Source: Aculops lycopersici (taxonomy: Eukaryota; Arthropoda; Arachnida; Trombidiformes; Eriophyidae). From it: a stretch of DNA of 64,000 bases. The notes beneath the pieces are model-generated. The model saw nothing but the letters and a program-made list of their open reading frames with translations, made no database searches and had not been told where the DNA came from. The stretch spans positions 9,789,118 through 9,853,117 of the forward strand of contig WNKI01000001.1 of assembly GCA_015350385.1 (NCBI GenBank). The letters are read 5' to 3'. Within the stretch, counting starts at the first letter, position 1, and every line of letters begins with the position of its first letter. The translations under genes and the position numbers were made by a program. Positions 8,430-17,701 of this stretch are shown piece by piece.

Positions 8430-10715
8430 ATGGCCATCAGTGACGAGGATAAGCAAGAAATGAGTGCTCTTGTTGTGGGTTTCCTACAGCAAACACTCAA
8501 GGACAATCCTCGAGGTCTGACTCTCCGTGACTTCGAGAGGTTTTTTCCTGAGAGGGCTGAGGAGTCTGTCGACTGGTATAAGAGATATGGTGCAAATACT
8601 ACAGTTGAAGCATTGAAGATGATCCCAGAGGCGGTCAGATTCGAATTTAGTGGCGTACAGAGTACCACTTATATCACACTGAACATGGCCTCCAGCCTTG
8701 TGGATACCCAGCTCGTTGATCTGATCCAAGGCCAGAAAGCATCTACCAAGAGAGGTCGGCGCGGGCCCTCTCGGCCCTCAGCCTACTCGAGTAGGGCCAT
8801 GAACTCTTTCAGCCTCAATAGACAATATGGGCAACCTGAAAGAAGAACTGACTTCAGGACTAGACTTAATATGGAACCGAACAGGAGCACTAACTCTTTG
8901 TTTGCTCGTGTTTCGCCACCTCGTGCCGTCATGCCACCAAGACCCAGTATCTACAACAAGGTGCCAGCTAGCTCTCGTATGGCTTCCAACGATCCGAGAA
9001 ATAGATCCGCTAGCAATGCTTCCATGGTTCCGCCTCAAGTCAAAACCCCATCCTCGTCAACTCAACCATCTTTGAATCAGCTTCAGACCCAGAAAACTAT
9101 CTCATCATCGGGAACTCCACATGTTCCCACGACACCATCCTCACTAGTCTTGAATAGATCTTCAACAGTGCCTTCATCAAACCAAGGCTTTACTAGCCCA
9201 TCGCCGCGTCTAGCATCGAAACCAAATGAGCAATCTCAAATATCGCGCGCTGAAGATCCGGAAATTGATATCAAAAAGCAACGTCTCGGTCAGAGACTCC
9301 AATCCTTACTCACCAGCACATTTTCAGAAATCAAGGTTGCTCACGTGAAGGGCTTATACAAAGTCTCGTTCGGCGACGAAATTGAACCGAGTCTCTATGG
9401 TCACTCGACTTGGACCTCTCTTTTCCAAGATCCTCATCTCTCTTGTTATGTGCAACTCAATCTCAAATCTATACCATTCCCAACAATTAGTGCAAGAAAG
9501 CGAGTTTCGTTAGATAGTAGGGTGACTTTAGCATTTGTTGACCAGTTGAAAGATGATCATGGCGCAGAGAATAGCAATAATCGTTATAGAAAGGAGCCAG
9601 TCGTCTCGGCTGCCAAAGTAAAACTTGATGCTGTTGATCCATTTAATGTTAGGTCCATGTTGCAAAACCTCGAGCCTATCGGTAAAATCAAGGAGCCAAC
9701 ACTTAACAACAAGCCTATTGATGATGTTGTCAAGTATAAAACAATGAGAATAATTTTCAATTCGGCCGAAAAATCGCTCAAAGTTGACGAATGGGAGATC
9801 AAATTTGAGCAAGAGAGTCGTCTTAAGATTAGGATTCGTGATTATGGTTGCAGGACCTTCCTTGAATTCTTCCAACTTCTTGAAAAACAACTGCCTATTA
9901 CTATCAAAAAAGACGCCCATGACAACTATATTGCCTCCACTGCCATCGAGGATTTCCGTGAATGGCTTCATGAACAGTTGGTGGCTAAAAACTATCGGGC
10001 CATCACATCGCTCAGCAAAGACTACGATCTCATAGCATTTCCGGACATGCGATACACTTGGGTCAACCACAAAGATTTGATAAAGAAAGATAGCTACGAA
10101 CCTGCCATAATTCTATCTGCCAAAAACTCGTCGCAGATATGGATACAATTGAGAACGTCGAAGAAGATTGAAGAGCACCTATGTGTTGAGGCCAGTTTGA
10201 CTTGTTACCAAGACTACAAGGATCGTGGCCTCAATCGGGTACCAGTATATTTCGTCCGTCCAGGATTCCCGTGCGCAGTTTATGATGTAAGTCAAAACCG
10301 TTGGTGCCGAGCTGTTTTGATAGATACCCCAGACGTTATCGACAAGAACTACAATGTTATCGCTATGCTTGTCGACTACGGAACCATCAAAAGCGTTCCA
10401 ATATCCGAGTTGTTGTGTCTGATGAAAACTCATTTACAGATTCCAGTTGGTCCGATCAATTGTCGGCTAGTTGGAATCAATAATGAGTGTGATGAATCGG
10501 TCCAAAAACGAGCCAAGTTGGTTTTGCAAGAGTACACAAGTCCACCTGTAACTCTTGCATGTATGTTCGTTTCTGACTCGCCAGACGGAGGTCAGCCAGA
10601 CTATTTGCCCAAGCGACATCTCAATATTAAATTGATTGACACCCGGCATGGGCGCGACTTTAACCTGACAGACATCATGAATTGGCCAGAACAAGAAACC
10701 ACCGAGCAGATCTGA
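8430..10715 (+). CDS. TDRD5-like LOTUS and Tudor domain protein
   Basis: A germline piRNA-pathway type protein (761 residues, one exon) expected in nuage granules, where LOTUS domains bind Vasa helicase or RNA and Tudor domains bind dimethyl-arginine on Piwi proteins. The N-terminus (about residues 11-84) is a LOTUS/OST-HTH domain (GLTLRDFERFFPER, then a YITL end). A second lies near 285-345 (RLQSLLTS...LYKVSFGD) and a probable third near 460-505. Between the first two is a Ser/Pro/Arg-rich linker. A single Tudor domain with its flanking SN-like part lies at about 555-690, with WCRAVL and LVDYG core motifs. Three LOTUS plus one Tudor fits TDRD5 rather than TDRD7, which has several Tudors. ATG 8430 sits in the context ATCATGG. 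AATAAA is at 10810-10815. The exact orthologue (Tejas or TDRD5) is inferred. Confidence 0.87.
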   Translation: MAISDEDKQEMSALVVGFLQQTLKDNPRGLTLRDFERFFPERAEESVDWYKRYGANTTVEALKMIPEAVRFEFSGVQSTTYITLNMASSLVDTQLVDLIQGQKASTKRGRRGPSRPSAYSSRAMNSFSLNRQYGQPERRTDFRTRLNMEPNRSTNSLFARVSPPRAVMPPRPSIYNKVPASSRMASNDPRNRSASNASMVPPQVKTPSSSTQPSLNQLQTQKTISSSGTPHVPTTPSSLVLNRSSTVPSSNQGFTSPSPRLASKPNEQSQISRAEDPEIDIKKQRLGQRLQSLLTSTFSEIKVAHVKGLYKVSFGDEIEPSLYGHSTWTSLFQDPHLSCYVQLNLKSIPFPTISARKRVSLDSRVTLAFVDQLKDDHGAENSNNRYRKEPVVSAAKVKLDAVDPFNVRSMLQNLEPIGKIKEPTLNNKPIDDVVKYKTMRIIFNSAEKSLKVDEWEIKFEQESRLKIRIRDYGCRTFLEFFQLLEKQLPITIKKDAHDNYIASTAIEDFREWLHEQLVAKNYRAITSLSKDYDLIAFPDMRYTWVNHKDLIKKDSYEPAIILSAKNSSQIWIQLRTSKKIEEHLCVEASLTCYQDYKDRGLNRVPVYFVRPGFPCAVYDVSQNRWCRAVLIDTPDVIDKNYNVIAMLVDYGTIKSVPISELLCLMKTHLQIPVGPINCRLVGINNECDESVQKRAKLVLQEYTSPPVTLACMFVSDSPDGGQPDYLPKRHLNIKLIDTRHGRDFNLTDIMNWPEQETTEQI

Positions 10716-11252
10716 GCTGAAAATCCAAGACATCTTAGCAATATATTTAATCACTGTAACGGGTAATATATGATAACCTTACCATCAAACCAGCCTTGAC
10801 CAGTGGACCAATAAACCTACACACGTTAATTGCTAAAAGGCTTTCTCGTTTATTTTCCAAGGACTCGTAGAGAAGCTCCTGTAATCGCAATCTTCCACTT
10901 GTATTATCACATCCCATCAAGGTCGAATTTGTTGACTTAATTCAATTCAATCAACAGGCTAGATAAAGCTTCGTAGCGAAACATGACCCCTGGCATTTCA
11001 TGGTTGGGCTTCTAATTTAACTGATCTAATCCGCGCTTTCAACTAAAGCCTTGCTAGATCCCGAGGACTACGATGACTCAAAACTAGATGGAAAATGCAC
11101 GCTGAATTCTTGCAGTGCAAAATCTAAAAGAATCACAGTCATTGCAGGGGACATGATAGAGAATCTGAGATGTCCCACAAGGGATCAAATTTTATTGAGG
11201 AACATAAGCATCACAGATTGTTTAACCTCAAGCTGACCAACATGACTCGTCT
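10716..11252. other. Intergenic between TDRD5-like gene and the Ig array
   Basis: This holds the TDRD5-like 3' UTR with AATAAA at 10810-10815 (+), and the 3' UTR of the last Ig gene with AATAAA on the minus strand at 11191-11196. I looked on the minus strand for Ig, FnIII or membrane-spanning exons that could serve as shared downstream exons for the Ig array and found none. Confidence 0.5.
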
Positions 11253-12088
11253 TCAGTACTCACCCAAGACCTTCAAGTTTACTCTTGCCACGAGATCCTC
11301 GTCGGCTCCGTTCCTGGCTCTGCACTCGTAGACTCCCCCGTCCTCCTGCTTCAGCTCGGAAAGTCGCAACTCTGCTCCAATAACCTGTCGTTCCCTATTC
11401 TTAGTAGCCGAAAGTCGTGTCCATTCAATCCTGGGTTGAGGTGTTCCCTCGGCCTTACAAGGAATGTAGGCTGACTTACCGACGGACGCCTCTAAATCAG
11501 TCGGCTCCTCCACCCATTTCAATTGGACTGATATTTGCCTGGAAGTTAGTCGGACAAAACTTCAAATACATCTGCTCAATAAAGTTATGTTTGCATATAT
11601 GCTCATAAATACTTACCCTTCACAGTTAATTTGGTCGATATCCTGTCTTCGCCAAACCGATTCTTAGCTATGCAAGAATAGATACCAGAATCATCGGGTT
11701 TGAGATCGATCACCCGTAATACAGACTGATAATTACCCGGATGGGCAGTGATCTCATACTTTCTAAGATTTGTCGTGGGTGCTATGGAGTCTTCATTCTT
11801 GAACCATTCGTATCCCAAACCCTGCAGCTCACCGGATCCAATGGAGCAGGTAAAGATGGCATTCGTTCCCTCCTCATGATTTAGCTGTTCTACCTGGTCG
11901 ATAATCTTGGGCTCTTTGCTTGCTGTTACGTTAACTGAGACAAGACCTCTGGGGTGGTTAGTTCATGCAAATGGTGGTTCTGGTTACAAAATAGCTTGAT
12001 GTCTCGACTTACCCTCGGTCGACTCTCCTGGCCGCACCAAACCCAGCCATAGGATTATGGTCGTAAATAGAAAAGTATTGCAATGCAT
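11253..12088 (-). CDS. Two-Ig secreted protein, copy A (sDscam-like cassette)
   Basis: Three exons on the minus strand: 12088-12013 (signal peptide), 11934-11617 (Ig1) and 11527-11253 (Ig2), all joined in phase 1; 222 residues. Exon 1 encodes a hydrophobic leader ending in a Pro-Gly-Glu-Ser-Thr-Glu segment. Ig1 has the FTC...YSC cysteine pair and a YEWFK tryptophan; Ig2 has IPC...YEC and IEWTR. Ig1 resembles Dscam Ig7 and Ig2 resembles Dscam Ig8, the pair used as variable N-terminal domains in chelicerate sDscams. The two introns are short (78 and 89 nt) with CTAAC branch sites. The end reads G|GTGAGTAC TGA: either Gly-Glu-Tyr-stop or a phase-1 donor at 11264. AATAAA follows at 11191-11196. 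Copy A is the last in the array, and its Ig2 exon is almost identical to that of copy C. Role (cell recognition or immunity) is inferred. Confidence 0.75.
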
Positions 12089-12194
12089 GATTCTCAATCA
12101 ATTGCTCATCGATATAAAAGAAGCTAAAAATGCAATTATCCGCTTCCGAGGGAAGTTCAAAATCACTTGCAAAATGAAAACAAAACAAACCCTA

Positions 12195-12210
12195 TGCGCC
12201 ACCTAGAGGC
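12195..12210 (-). promoter_or_regulatory. CTCF-like element before copy A
   Basis: The minus strand reads GCCTCTAGGTGGCGCA, matching 13 of 14 positions of the CTCF core consensus CCASYAGRKGGCRS. It is followed by a T-rich TTTGTTTTGTTT stretch. It lies 107 bases before the start codon of copy A, in the same orientation as its partners at the other copies. Binding is not shown. Confidence 0.55.
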
Positions 12211-12344
12211 ACGAGAAGATAAATACGGCCGACAAAATCCCTATTGTGTGAGAGCTGATCTTTTATACATTTTATTAAGATTTCTTTCATCACCTGATAG
12301 TATCACAAACTAATTAACCTTGAGCTGACCAACATGACTCGTCT

Positions 12345-13162
12345 TCAGTACTCACCCAAGACCTTCAAGTTTACTCTTGCCACCAAATCTTCGTCGGCTC
12401 CGTTCCTGGCTCTGCACTCGTAGACTCCCCCGTCCTCCTGCTTCAGCTCAGAAAATCGCAACTCTGAACCCAAAGTCTGCTTCTCCTTGCCACTTGTCAT
12501 TCGGATCCATTCAATCTTAGGTTCCGGTGTTCCCTCCGCCTTGCATGGTATGTACGCTGGTTTTCCAACCGACGACTCGAGATCATTTGGTTCCTCAGTC
12601 CACTTGAGCTGGACTGTTGTTGAGATTGTTGTTAGACGTGGAACCACTTGGTTTATGTATCAATATCAAGCTCACTCAGTTACTCACCTTTTACCATCAA
12701 TCTAGTAGAGATTCTGTCCTCTCCGAATCGATTCTTTGCCAAACATGAATAAGTTCCCGAGTCAGCTGGCTTGAGATCGATTACTCTCAACATGGACTGA
12801 TAATTACGTGGATGAGCGGTGAACTCAAACTTATTTGGATCGGCCGATGGGGGAATAAGATCATCATTCTTGTACCAATCAAAACTGAGTCCCTGCAACT
12901 CACCCGAACCTATGGAACAGGTAAAGATAGCATTTGTTCCCTCCTCGTGGTTGAGTTGCTCAACTTGATCAATGATTTTTGGCTCTTTACTTGCTGTTAC
13001 GTTAACTGAGACAAGACCTCCAGGGTGGTTAGTTCATGACGAGGTTAGAGTTTTACTGTAAAATTTGCTATGAGATTTGAACTTACCCTCGGTCGACTCT
13101 CCCGGCTGCGCGATGATCAGCCACAGGAGGATTGTCGATAGAATAACTGTATCAATATACAT
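12345..13162 (-). CDS. Two-Ig secreted protein, copy B (sDscam-like cassette)
   Basis: Exons 13162-13087 (signal peptide), 13005-12688 (Ig1) and 12613-12345 (Ig2); 220 residues. The first third of Ig1 is the same as in the other copies, but the C-C'-D stretch (FDWYKNDDLIPPSADPNKFE) is its own. The Ig2 exon is six bases shorter than in the others in the C-C' loop (SGKEKQTLG). Its last part, from about 12356 to 12450, is nearly base-identical to the other copies. The same ambiguous end occurs: a phase-1 donor at 12356 or Gly-Glu-Tyr-stop, with AATAAA on the minus strand at 12271-12276. The end of this gene and the CTCF-like element of copy A are only about 60 bases apart. Confidence 0.75.
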
Positions 13163-13247
13163 GGCTGCGATTGAGTAGAGATAAGATCAATCTTACATCT
13201 TCCGAAAAAGTTGATAGAATGGCGCAAGATAAACATAACAAATCATG

Positions 13248-13263
13248 TGCGCCACCTAGAGGC
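13248..13263 (-). promoter_or_regulatory. CTCF-like element before copy B
   Basis: The same 16 bases as before copies A and C, 86 bases before the start codon of copy B. The T-rich stretch after it is only partly kept (GATTTGTTATGTTT), so the core is better conserved than its surroundings. Confidence 0.55.
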
Positions 13264-13400
13264 GTGAGAAAGTTGTTGTGTTGCAGACAGAGCTAAGGGG
13301 GTGCAAATTTAGTGCGTTTTGTGCGCTTTATTGAGGTGATATCACCTGGAATTATCACAGACTCATCAATTAACCTTGAGCTGACCAACATGACTCGTCT

Positions 13401-14221
13401 TCAGTACTCACCCAAGACCTTCAAGTTTACTCTTGCCACGAGATCCTCGTCGGCTCCGTTCCTGGCTCTGCACTCGTAGACTCCCCCGTCCTCCTGCTTC
13501 AGCTCGGAAAGTCGCAACTCTGCTCCAATAACCTGTCGTTCCCTATTCTTAGTGGCCGAAAGTCGTGTCCATTCAATCCTGGGTTGAGGTGTTCCCTCGG
13601 CCTTACAAGGAATGTAGGCTGACTTTCCGACGGACGCCTCTAAATCCGCCGGCTCCTCTACCCATTTCAATTGGACTGATAATTTAATCGAGGTTAGTCA
13701 AGAAGGTTAATCATTTCTGCAATCGGTATTCTCAGATGCTCACCCTTTACAGTTAACCTGGTTGATATTCTATCTTGACCAAATCGATTCTTTGCAATGC
13801 AGGAGTAGACACCCGAGTCGTCCGGCTTGAGATCGCGGACTCTCAAAACAGCTTGATAGTTTCCTGGGAGTGAAACAAACTCAAACTTGCTCCGGTTTGC
13901 TGCCTCCGAGGTTATCAGCTGATCATTCTTGAACCACTCGAATCCTAAACCTTGTAACTCTCCCGAACCTATGGAGCAAGTAAAGATGGCATTCGTTCCC
14001 TCCTCATGATTCAACTGTTCTACTTGGTCGATAATTTTGGGCACTTTGCTAGCTGTTACATTAACTGAGACGAGACCTCTGGGGTGGTTAGTCCGAATTG
14101 ATTTGAAAAGTTCAATGAGACTATGTTCTTTAAGATTGAACTTACCCTCTATTGCCTCGCTTACTTGAATTGAACACAACCCTAGCACAATGGTCGATAA
14201 TAAAAATGTGTTTCGATCCAT
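13401..14221 (-). CDS. Two-Ig secreted protein, copy C (sDscam-like cassette)
   Basis: Exons 14221-14146 (signal peptide), 14064-13744 (Ig1) and 13675-13401 (Ig2); 223 residues. A second ATG three codons upstream (14230) is possible, but ATG 14221 matches the leader length of all the other copies. Intron 1 has no in-frame stop, so an unspliced reading frame runs through it; the conserved GTAAG donor and CTAAC...CAG acceptor argue that it is spliced. Ig1 has one extra residue in the C' loop (TSEAANRSKFEF) and SKVPKI in place of SKEPKI. Ig2 differs from copy A by one residue (Ala for Thr). AATAAA is at 13327-13332 on the minus strand. Confidence 0.75.
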
Positions 14222-14334
14222 GATTGACACTAGTCACTAGGTGCAAGGATCTACTGATTAGATGGAAACAAGTTATATCTAATAAAAGTTTGCATGCCAG
14301 ACTGGTGGACCAAAATAAAACAAAACAAACCCTA

Positions 14335-14350
14335 TGCGCCACCTAGAGGC
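14335..14350 (-). promoter_or_regulatory. CTCF-like element before copy C
   Basis: The minus strand reads GCCTCTAGGTGGCGCA followed by TAGGGTTTGTTTTGTTTT, the same composite as before copy A. It lies 114 bases before the start codon. The sequence between element and start codon is not conserved with the other copies. Confidence 0.55.
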
Positions 14351-14496
14351 GCTAGAACACTAACACGAGAGGCCCATGAGAGCACGAACAGGAGGGAGTT
14401 CATTTTGAACGCTTGGAATAATTTTAACGAGTTTTATTATATCACCTGATAGTATCACAAACTAATTAACCTTGAGCTGACCAACATGACTCGTCT

Positions 14497-15318
14497 TCAG
14501 TACTCACCCAAGACCTTCAAGTTTACTCTTGCCACGAGATCCTTGTCGGCTCCGTTCCTGGCTCTGCACTCGTAGGTTCCGCCATCATCCTGCATCAGCT
14601 CAGAAAGACGTAGCTCAGATCCAATAACTTCGCGGTCTTTATTCTTGTTGCCTGTTAGACGCATCCACTCGATTCTTGGCTGAGGTGTTCCCTCGGCCTT
14701 GCAAGGGATATGGATAGACTTTCCCACTGACGACTCGACATCTAATGGCTCCTCAATCCACTTCAGCTGAACTGTATATGACAGGAATCTGTTAGAGGAT
14801 CGGTTTTGCAGATATACTCATCGCTGAAACCTCTTGTTTTGCTTACCTTTCACCGTCAATCTAGTGGATATTTTGTCCTGGCCAAATCGATTCTTGGCTA
14901 TGCACGAGTAGACTCCAGAGTCCGATGGTTTGAGGTCCACAACTCGTAGCAATGATTGGAAATTGCCAGGTGTCAGGATAAATGTGAACTTGTTTGGGTT
15001 TGTCGCCGGTGTCAATCGTTTGTCATCCTTCAGCCATTCATATGTAAGGCCCTCAAGTTCACCAGACCCAATGGAGCAGGTAAAGATGGCATTTGTTCCC
15101 TCCTCATGATTCAACTGTTCTACTTGGTCGATAATTTTGGGCTCTTTGCTTGCTGTTACGTTAACTGAGACGAGACCTCTAGGGTGGTTAGCTCATGTGG
15201 AAACCCATTTCGTTTTATTACCATGTAAAACTTTTGACTTACCCTCAGTTGACTCTCCTGGTTGAACAAAACTAAGTCCCAAAAGGGATATAAATACTAA
15301 TATTGTGTGGAAATGCAT
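14497..15318 (-). CDS. Two-Ig secreted protein, copy D (sDscam-like cassette)
   Basis: Exons 15318-15243 (signal peptide), 15164-14847 (Ig1) and 14771-14497 (Ig2); 222 residues. This is the first intact unit of the array in transcription order. Ig1 is the most different in the C-C'-E stretch (YEWLKDDKRLTPATNP...FILTPGNFQSLLRV). In Ig2 the first half is diverged while the last part, next to the GGTGAGTACTGA end, is nearly the same as in the other copies. AATAAA is at 14433-14438 on the minus strand. A decayed fifth unit lies just upstream. Confidence 0.75.
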
Positions 15319-15416
15319 GATTGCAAGAGCCCTAAGAGGATAATTATTTTGATGTTAGATGGTATTTTGTCTTCCGTTGAGAATCGAGTTCGGGGCCCGA
15401 AACAAAACAAACCTCT

Positions 15417-15432
15417 TGCGCCACCTAGGAGC
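15417..15432 (-). promoter_or_regulatory. CTCF-like element before copy D
   Basis: The minus strand reads GCTCCTAGGTGGCGCA, with 12 of 14 matches to the CTCF core consensus, followed by AGAGGTTTGTTTTGTTT. It lies 99 bases before the start codon of copy D. It is the most diverged of the four elements. Confidence 0.5.
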
Positions 15433-15524
15433 ACAGGAGAAATGCTTGGTCGAGTGTGAGTTGGGGAGTTGAGGTCTTATGGCTTGGAGTAAGTTGTTCA
15501 AACTTAACATGACACAAGATATTA

Positions 15525-15720
15525 TCAGATTAATTAACCTTAAGCAGATCAAAGCGACTCACATTAACTTCACCTCACAACATCAATATGTTTCTGATAA
15601 CTTCGTCAGTTCTATCTTGGATCCTCACCAAGCTCAGAAACCTCGGAACCCAATCTTATATCCTTCGCCACCGAAATTCGTGTCCACTTCCTCAACCTAC
15701 AGGACAATATTAAAGGGGCC
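15525..15720 (-). pseudogene. Decayed Ig2 exon of a fifth two-Ig unit
   Basis: Read against copy D, this stretch still matches the array's 3' flank (ATTAACCTTAAGCAGATCAA against ATTAACCTTGAGCTGACCAA) and parts of the Ig2 exon (GCTCAGAAACCTCGG; AAATTCGTGTCCACTTC). About 35 bases are lost in the middle, the donor region is altered and no Ig2 frame remains open. I saw no clear Ig1 or signal-peptide exon further upstream, only a weak trace of the CTCF-like core at 15979-15990. Confidence 0.6.
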
Positions 15721-17171
15721 TAATCGATGTTTTTCGCACGTATTTGATAAAATAACTTGTGTGGGACATTACTTACAATACCTGATCTAAGAATGCATAT
15801 TGGTCTTGAAGTTATGAACTTCCAATTGATTATGAGGCCTCGACAAAGTCGTGGGCATACTTCCGGAACCATAAGCCACAGGGATTCAAACGAGGGTTTA
15901 CAAAGATGTCCGCCCAAATGAGCATATGTGTTCCAAATTTAACACTTGAATTGCATCTGGATCGCCCTCCCGACTCCCAACCACCTAGCGATCTGAATCA
16001 AGGTGGAGCTTGTTCAAAAATGTTAGAGCTCAACAAATTGCACGACATCGATCTGCCTAATTGATCTTAACAGACTGAAAAAATCGCTCCTAAAAGTCAC
16101 CTCCAGTTCCGAAGTTATGATAGCTAGCTCAAAAATAAACCCTTCAAACGACTCACAAGTTGGATTCTGAACATCCGGTTGCGTTGAGTATCTGCAATCG
16201 TTTATAAGTCTGGAGATACAGATGTCACCTAAAGACGATTCTGTCTCTCATGATCCGTACAATTTGTAGGTTCAATTCTGTTTGCGTTTTACAGCGTTAG
16301 CATCTTTCAACGAACTCTATTGAGACTCGCGGCGCTAGGTGGTCGGAGGGCTCCGGTGCGTACCACGTACGCAGTAGATTTCGAAATTGGAAGATTTATG
16401 CGCAAGTTTAGCGTTAAGATCAGAAACCCTCAACCGGGTGGATATGATGCGAGGTTCTTTAAATGTGTTCTTAATATTTGCGAGGCCCGAAAACCACTTC
16501 TATGGCTATAACTTCGGACCTGATGGCGACTTCTTAGAGGTACAGGGCTATCAATAGCATTTCGGATGAGTATGAAAGACTTATTTTTTGCTTCCGGATC
16601 AAAACGCCCACCATCAAATTTGAGGATGTTGGAGATTGCTGCTAAATCAGGAATCGAGACCGCTAGTCAGTAAACCGGGAACTCTCAGTCGGAAAACTTT
16701 CGTGCACGGCTGAAACAAGTCCGACAACCTGATTGTGCCTCATTATTACATTTGAGTCCACAACTTTGATATCGATCTTGATTTTTGAACAAAATCCTCG
16801 GACTCTTGATCAATAATTCAAGAGGTAGTTTAAACAAACTTACAATTCTATCACGTAAACAGGAAAGAACAGACTCTAGAGTAACCTCATTGCTAGGTCC
16901 CAGCTGAGGCCTAGGTCGAGCCAGATGCCTGACCGAAACCAAAATTTATTCTATCCAGTTTTACAATGTTCAGTGCATATTTTTCATGTTAAGTGTTTAC
17001 AATAAATAATTCACATAGAAGTTAACGGTTCAATATTGATTTTGCACGCCAAGCGTCTTCTATTTTATTTTAATCAGCGTTTGTAACGTAGATTTATGTT
17101 GATTTTTGCAATGACTAGTTTTTAGGTCTTTGGGAATGACAGCAGCTCTCGAGTAAATTGAACTTAGTCGT
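15721..17171. other. Non-coding stretch between Ig array and Lim1 3' end
   Basis: No gene is recognised. The core CGCTAGGTGGT, part of the CTCF-like element, occurs at 15980-15990 (minus) and again at 16333-16343 (plus), facing opposite ways. Other fragments (GAAGTTAT near 15810, 16114 and, inverted, about 16508) also recur, so this may be decayed array or transposon sequence. The right end is the Lim1 3' UTR, with AATAAA on the minus strand at 17064-17069 and a second at 16945-16950. Confidence 0.4.
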
Positions 17172-17453
17172 TCACCACTGAACGACCGGAGGATGGCCAA
17201 GCATCATGCCACCGGAAGAGGACATGAGCTGGCCGCCGCCGCCGCCGGGCGCTCCGTTTCCAGTCAGGTGGGCGAGTTGCTGTGGGTGCCCGCTCATTGT
17301 GTGCAACTGATGCGAGCCAACAGGTGGCATCATTGACTGACCATGAGCAAGTGGCGACGAGTGGCCGGCACCTAGCATTTGCATATGCTGTTGCTGTGGT
17401 GGTGGCGGAGGCGTTTGATGGTGGTGTTTAATTACACTATGCGGTGACCCATA

Positions 17454-17484
<31 letters not shown>

Positions 17485-17701
17485 ACAACTCTACTGTTGT
17501 TTCCGTTGTTTCCATTGAGGCCATTAATGTTGCTCTGCCCACTTGTCGGCGATTCCAAATTCAAGAGGTCAGCTTGAGGTTGGCCGTTGGAATTTGGTGG
17601 GCCATCGGTGAGGTATTGCGGTTGCTGTTGTGTGATGCTCGTGGAGTTCGGTGGGTGGTTTGTGGTTCCCATTGCAAATACGTCGCCCTGATTGCTGGAG
17701 T
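17172..17701 (-). CDS. Lim1: Lim1 exon 3: Gln/Gly/Pro-rich C-terminus
   Basis: This last coding exon of the Lim1 gene runs from a CAG acceptor at 17704-17702 to TGA at 17172-17174. It joins exon 2 in phase 1 and adds about 176 residues rich in Gln, Asn, Gly, Pro and His. A polyglutamine run is encoded at about 17451-17485, and the protein ends ...PPVVQW. Lhx1/5 proteins also have a low-complexity activation tail ending in Trp, which supports the join. The exon has no fold of its own that I recognise. Confidence 0.7.

Noticed and set aside
9528..10070. 180-codon minus-strand frame
   Set aside because: Shadow of the TDRD5-like coding sequence on the other strand.
10716..11250. Shared downstream (constant) exon for the Ig array
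   Set aside because: Searched on the minus strand for Ig, FnIII or transmembrane coding sequence; none seen.
16320..16511. 63-codon frame beginning right of the inverted CTAGGTGGT core
   Set aside because: No recognisable domain, no proper start or splice sites, and the surroundings look decayed.
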